Of a stretch of DNA of 8,834 nucleotides, positions 6,901 to 8,834 are shown piece by piece. Below the pieces are notes generated by a model. It was not told the DNA's origin. It ran no database searches and saw only the letters and a program-made list of their open reading frames with translations. A program made the translations under genes and the position numbers. Origin of the DNA: DTU018 sp964618175 (lineage in GTDB: Bacteria > Bacillota > Syntrophomonadia > Syntrophomonadales > Syntrophomonadaceae); the NCBI GenBank assembly GCA_964618175.1, contig CAZTZX010000081.1, forward strand, positions 1 through 8,834. The letters run 5' to 3'. The stretch's first letter is position 1; each line of letters starts with the position of its first letter.

Positions 6901-8192
6901 TATTTTCCCTCCCCTAGCTGCTGTAAATACCGTTTAACAGCTCTTGCTGCGGAACCACCGGACATCAAGGAAGGCTGAAAGCCGCCTGGGCCCGACCANN
7001 NNNNNNNNNNNNNNNNNNNNNNNNNNNNNNNNNNNNNNNNNNNNNNNNNNNNNNNNNNNNNNNNNNNNNNNNNNNNNNNNNNNNNNNNNNNNNNNNNNGA
7101 ATCATCCAAATTGTAGCAAGTTAGCAGCAGATAATCATCAGTAGTATCCAGGCGACGCATGCCTGCAAACTGCTTATCTGTATCAGGATCGCTGATAACA
7201 AAGTTAGTAGTGTCAGTTATTCCCACCTCCTGGGGTTCACAGTCCAACCCCACATAAAGGGTCACCGAGGAAGGACCCACCGTTTGTCCGCCCAAGATCT
7301 TAAACTGTTTTTCAGGAACATGTTCTTCGCCTACCAATTCAACATAGGTATCAATGCTGGATGCATTGGAGACCACTGCTTTGGTAGGGATCACATCACC
7401 ATGTTCGGTTTCGACTCCGACCACCCGACCATCTTCAATCATAATTCTTTTCGCACCACAGTTGAATCGAGCCTCACCGCCGTTAGCCAGAATAAATTCC
7501 AAAAGCGCACTTGACATGGCCTGGGAACCATGGCGGATGTAGGCTGGTTTCCAATGCAGGTAGGAAAAATACAAAGAGGCATAATCTATAAAGGGCAGTT
7601 TGGATAATGGTACTCCTGAATAGCCCCAATAAATTCCCAGAGCCACCTTGATGAGCGGATTATGCAAATATTCATCCATGACCTGGGCGGTGGGCTGCAG
7701 TGAATATTGGGCCATCAACGGGTATTTCTCGGCACTGGCTTCAGGATCACGCTGGTAAAATACCGCCGCATATTCTAAAAAGGTACGATATACCAGATCA
7801 ACAAAGCCTTCGATGCCTTCTTTTTCATCGGGGAATTGCTCTACTAAAGCTTGGATAGTACCCTCACGGTCAGCGGGGAGAGTTATATCCAGTTTTCCGG
7901 GCAAAACCAGACGGTATAAATTCTTCATATCCAGGAATTCACAATGATCCGGTATCCCGAATTGGCTAAGGAAGCTGCGCAAGGGCCCCGGGTTGTCGGC
8001 CTGGCCGTAACCGCTTAATTGATGCAGGGCCACCTCGAATTCGAAGCGTCCCCGGCAGAAGGAGGAGGCACAGCCTCCTGGAACGTTATGGCGTTCTAGA
8101 AGCAGGGTTTTGATCCCGGCTTTGGCCAGGCTGGCAGCCGCCGTTAGACCGCCATTACCCGCCCCGATGACCACCACATCAAAATTGGTCAT
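6900..8192 (-). CDS. Phytoene desaturase/carotenoid isomerase-like FAD oxidoreductase (interrupted by assembly gap)
   Basis: This is a CrtI/CrtISO/retinol-saturase-like flavoprotein. The N-terminus has the dinucleotide-binding motif VVVIGAGNGG (6-15), then LLERHNVPGGCASSF (31-45), as in phytoene dehydrogenase-related proteins. The C-terminus has the family signature WSGPGGFQPSLMSGG followed by a short helix. Members desaturate, isomerise or reduce carbon-carbon double bonds of polyenes, but many bacterial homologues have no known substrate. About 364 residues precede the gap and 32 follow it. Family members are usually near 500 residues, so about 100 residues may be missing, more than the 33 implied by the 100 N. 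The start is taken as ATG at 8190-8192, 8 nt after AGGAG. It is the first gene of the operon, 66 bp from a sigma-54 promoter. No other carotenoid gene is present, so carotenoid synthesis is not the obvious role. Confidence 0.88.
   Translation of the reverse strand: MTNFDVVVIGAGNGGLTAAASLAKAGIKTLLLERHNVPGGCASSFCRGRFEFEVALHQLSGYGQADNPGPLRSFLSQFGIPDHCEFLDMKNLYRLVLPGKLDITLPADREGTIQALVEQFPDEKEGIEGFVDLVYRTFLEYAAVFYQRDPEASAEKYPLMAQYSLQPTAQVMDEYLHNPLIKVALGIYWGYSGVPLSKLPFIDYASLYFSYLHWKPAYIRHGSQAMSSALLEFILANGGEARFNCGAKRIMIEDGRVVGVETEHGDVIPTKAVVSNASSIDTYVELVGEEHVPEKQFKILGGQTVGPSSVTLYVGLDCEPQEVGITDTTNFVISDPDTDKQFAGMRRLDTTDDYLLLTCYNLDDXXXXXXXXXXXXXXXXXXXXXXXXXXXXXXXXXXWSGPGGFQPSLMSGGSAARAVKRYLQQLGEGK
6999..7098. 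other. Assembly gap of 100 N inside the FAD oxidoreductase gene
   Basis: Exactly 100 unresolved bases join two contigs; the round number is a usual placeholder, not a measured length. The flanks are consistent with one gene: the frame reads NLDD before the gap and WSGPGGFQ after it. For the gene to be intact the true gap must equal 1 modulo 3, which 100 happens to satisfy. Confidence 0.97.
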
Positions 8193-8200
8193 GCAAATCA

Positions 8201-8205
8201 CTCCT
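8201..8205 (-). promoter_or_regulatory. Ribosome binding site that selects the ATG at 8192
   Basis: The minus strand reads AGGAG, then TGATTTGC (8 nt), then ATG. The frame is also open to a GTG at 8199-8201, but that codon overlaps the Shine-Dalgarno itself and has no site of its own. The shorter start also gives the usual short lead into the FAD-binding beta strand. Confidence 0.75.
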
Positions 8206-8257
8206 GTCAGTTTAGTTGACTTTGTTAGTGTGGTTAATTGACTTATATATTATGAAA

Positions 8258-8273
8258 AGCAAGTTTTGTGCCA
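8258..8273 (-). promoter_or_regulatory. Sigma-54 (RpoN) promoter of the five-gene operon
   Basis: The minus strand reads TGGCAC (8273-8268), AAAAC, TTGCT (8262-8258), a full match to the -24/-12 consensus TGGCAC-N5-TTGCW with the invariant GG and GC correctly spaced. The predicted start is near 8248, leaving a leader of about 56 nt before the ATG at 8192. Transcription from such promoters needs an ATP-dependent activator bound upstream, and two palindromes lie at the right distance. No convincing sigma-A promoter was seen for this operon. Confidence 0.88.
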
Positions 8274-8309
8274 ACGGCTAATATGTTAAGAAAAACATTA
8301 TAAGTGCCG

Positions 8310-8329
8310 ATATTCCGCAGGTAGAATAT
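8310..8329. repeat. Short inverted repeat between promoter and putative enhancer sites
   Basis: ATATTC (8310-8315) and GAATAT (8324-8329) form a 6-bp inverted repeat around CGCAGGTA. It lies between the sigma-54 promoter and the two palindromes, in AT-rich DNA. It could bind a bending protein or another regulator, or be chance. Confidence 0.3.
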
Positions 8330-8346
8330 TTTTAGAGACACCAGGA

Positions 8347-8366
8347 CATGGACAATTCTGTCTTGA
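8347..8366. promoter_or_regulatory. Putative activator site 1 (imperfect palindrome)
   Basis: CATGGACA-ATTC-TGTCTTGA is centred at 8356.5. The inner GACA-N4-TGTC is perfectly palindromic, and ATGGACAA-T/A-TCTG also matches the reverse complement of site 2 (13 of 15 positions over 8348-8362 against 8406-8392). Its centre is about 108 bp upstream of the predicted sigma-54 start, typical for an enhancer of this promoter class. Confidence 0.6.
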
Positions 8367-8387
8367 AAAGCGCAATTTTGGCTCAAT

Positions 8388-8407
8388 AATGGGCAGATTT
8401 GTCCATT
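8388..8407. promoter_or_regulatory. Putative activator site 2 (strong palindrome)
   Basis: AATGGGCA-GATT-TGTCCATT is a 20-bp palindrome whose arms pair throughout with a single G-T wobble. Its centre (8397.5) is 41 bp from site 1, close to four helical turns, and about 149 bp upstream of the sigma-54 start. It also overlaps the -35 of the candidate promoter for the divergent PAS gene. Confidence 0.65.
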
Positions 8408-8427
8408 GTGTGTTTGCGTTTTATAGT
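8399..8427 (+). promoter_or_regulatory. Candidate sigma-A promoter of the PAS-domain gene
   Basis: TTGTCC (8399-8404) and TATAGT (8422-8427) are separated by 17 bp, with a start expected near 8434 and a leader of about 54 nt. The -35 lies inside putative activator site 2, and TTTGCG/CGCAAA (8413-8418 and 8428-8433) flank the -10 as an inverted repeat. The -35 is a 4 of 6 match, so this is moderate evidence. Confidence 0.45.
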
Positions 8428-8487
8428 CGCAAATGATAAGTTAAAAGCAGTCAAATCCTCATTAAAGCTGGGAGTGAAACATAGATC

Positions 8488-8834
8488 ATGGGGGATACGA
8501 TTCTCGAAGGGCTGAACTTTTCCAATTTCATTCGCAATGGACCTATTATTATGTATATCTATAATCAGGATTTTCAATACGTTTGGACCAATACCGCTTT
8601 CCAGGAATATACCGGATATGCCAATGAAGATGTGCTGCACAAGAAGTTTTGGGAAGTTTTGCATCCGGATTTTCAGGACTTGGTTCGAACCAATGCCCAG
8701 GCTCGGCAGCGGGGAGAAAAAGTACCCAACAGCTATGAACTGAAAATCGTAACCAAAAACGGTGCAGAAAAATGGGTGGATGTATTCCTGTTTGAAGAAT
8801 GGATGGGGGATCAGCCCTATGTTATGCTGGGCGC
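8488..8834 (+). CDS. PAS-domain protein, N-terminal part; probable sigma-54-dependent activator
   Basis: An open frame starts at ATG 8488-8490 and runs past the window edge, giving 115 complete residues; an in-frame TAG lies at 8482-8484, so this is the first possible ATG. The translated part is a PAS fold of the S-box type: it opens N-G-P-I-I-M-Y-I-Y-N-Q-D-F-Q-Y-V-W-T-N-T-A-F, then EYTGYANEDVLHKKFWEVLHPDF, and later Y-E-L-K-I-V-T-K-N-G-A-E-K-W-V-D-V. PAS domains sense small ligands, cofactors or redox state. Upstream is GGGAG with a long 13-nt spacing. The output domain is outside the window. Because the gene diverges from a sigma-54 promoter with flanking palindromes, a PAS/AAA+/Fis-type enhancer-binding protein is the best inference; a histidine kinase or diguanylate cyclase is possible. 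Confidence 0.85.
   Translation, partial: MGDTILEGLNFSNFIRNGPIIMYIYNQDFQYVWTNTAFQEYTGYANEDVLHKKFWEVLHPDFQDLVRTNAQARQRGEKVPNSYELKIVTKNGAEKWVDVFLFEEWMGDQPYVMLG

Noticed and set aside
6944..7144. Plus-strand open frame crossing the N gap
   Set aside because: Half of it is unknown bases and it is antisense to a clear FAD oxidoreductase gene.
8193..8201. Upstream GTG start for the FAD oxidoreductase
   Set aside because: The GTG overlaps the AGGAG that serves the ATG at 8192 and has no Shine-Dalgarno of its own.
8290..8308. Second possible -24/-12 element (CGGCAC on the minus strand near 8303-8308)
   Set aside because: No TTGC or invariant GC lies at the required spacing downstream.
8383..8664. 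93-codon minus-strand open frame in the control region
   Set aside because: It is antisense to the PAS gene start and crosses the palindromes; the sense strand has a convincing PAS fold.

Overview
The window looks like a chromosomal segment from a Clostridia-type Firmicute, perhaps a syntrophic or fatty-acid-oxidising anaerobe of the Syntrophomonas/Desulfotomaculum kind. The reasons are strong AAGGAGG ribosome binding sites, a sigma-A consensus promoter, a tRNA with encoded CCA, a sigma-54 promoter next to a PAS-domain gene, and an acyl-CoA operon. The taxonomic guess is inference and its confidence is low. The sequence is a draft scaffold: positions 6999-7098 are exactly 100 N, a placeholder for a gap of unknown size.

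Layout: (1) 1-616, plus strand: the C-terminal third of adenylosuccinate synthetase (purA), then a tRNA-Val(CAC) with its own promoter. (2) 630-1702, minus strand: an AT-rich two-gene cassette of a DUF6922-like small protein and an AbiEii-type nucleotidyltransferase toxin, probably an acquired toxin-antitoxin module beside the tRNA; its 3' end converges on the tRNA over a shared small hairpin. (3) 1862-8192, minus strand: a five-gene cluster read in the order phytoene-desaturase-like FAD oxidoreductase, FNR/[2Fe-2S] reductase, crotonase, nitronate-monooxygenase/FabK-like flavoprotein, AMP-forming acyl-CoA ligase, closed by a strong GC hairpin. The first four genes are tightly packed (1-nt overlap, 21 nt, 29 nt). 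The ligase is separated from them by about 330 bp filled with a dispersed intergenic repeat. (4) 8193-8487: a divergent control region. (5) 8488-8834, plus strand: the start of a PAS-domain protein that runs off the window.

The most interesting part is the control region. A perfect-consensus sigma-54 promoter (TGGCAC-N5-TTGCT, minus strand) points into the five-gene operon. About 110 and 150 bp upstream of its predicted start lie two related palindromes, 41 bp centre to centre, as expected for enhancer sites of a sigma-54 activator. The divergent PAS gene is the obvious candidate for that activator, and one palindrome overlaps its own putative promoter, which suggests autoregulation.

Together this looks like a sensor-controlled pathway in which a carboxylic acid is activated to its CoA thioester and then modified by a hydratase/isomerase and two flavoproteins, with the FNR-ferredoxin protein supplying or removing electrons. 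No thiolase or acyl-CoA dehydrogenase is present, so this is not a complete beta-oxidation set. The substrate is unknown; an unsaturated, branched or isoprenoid acid is one hypothesis.
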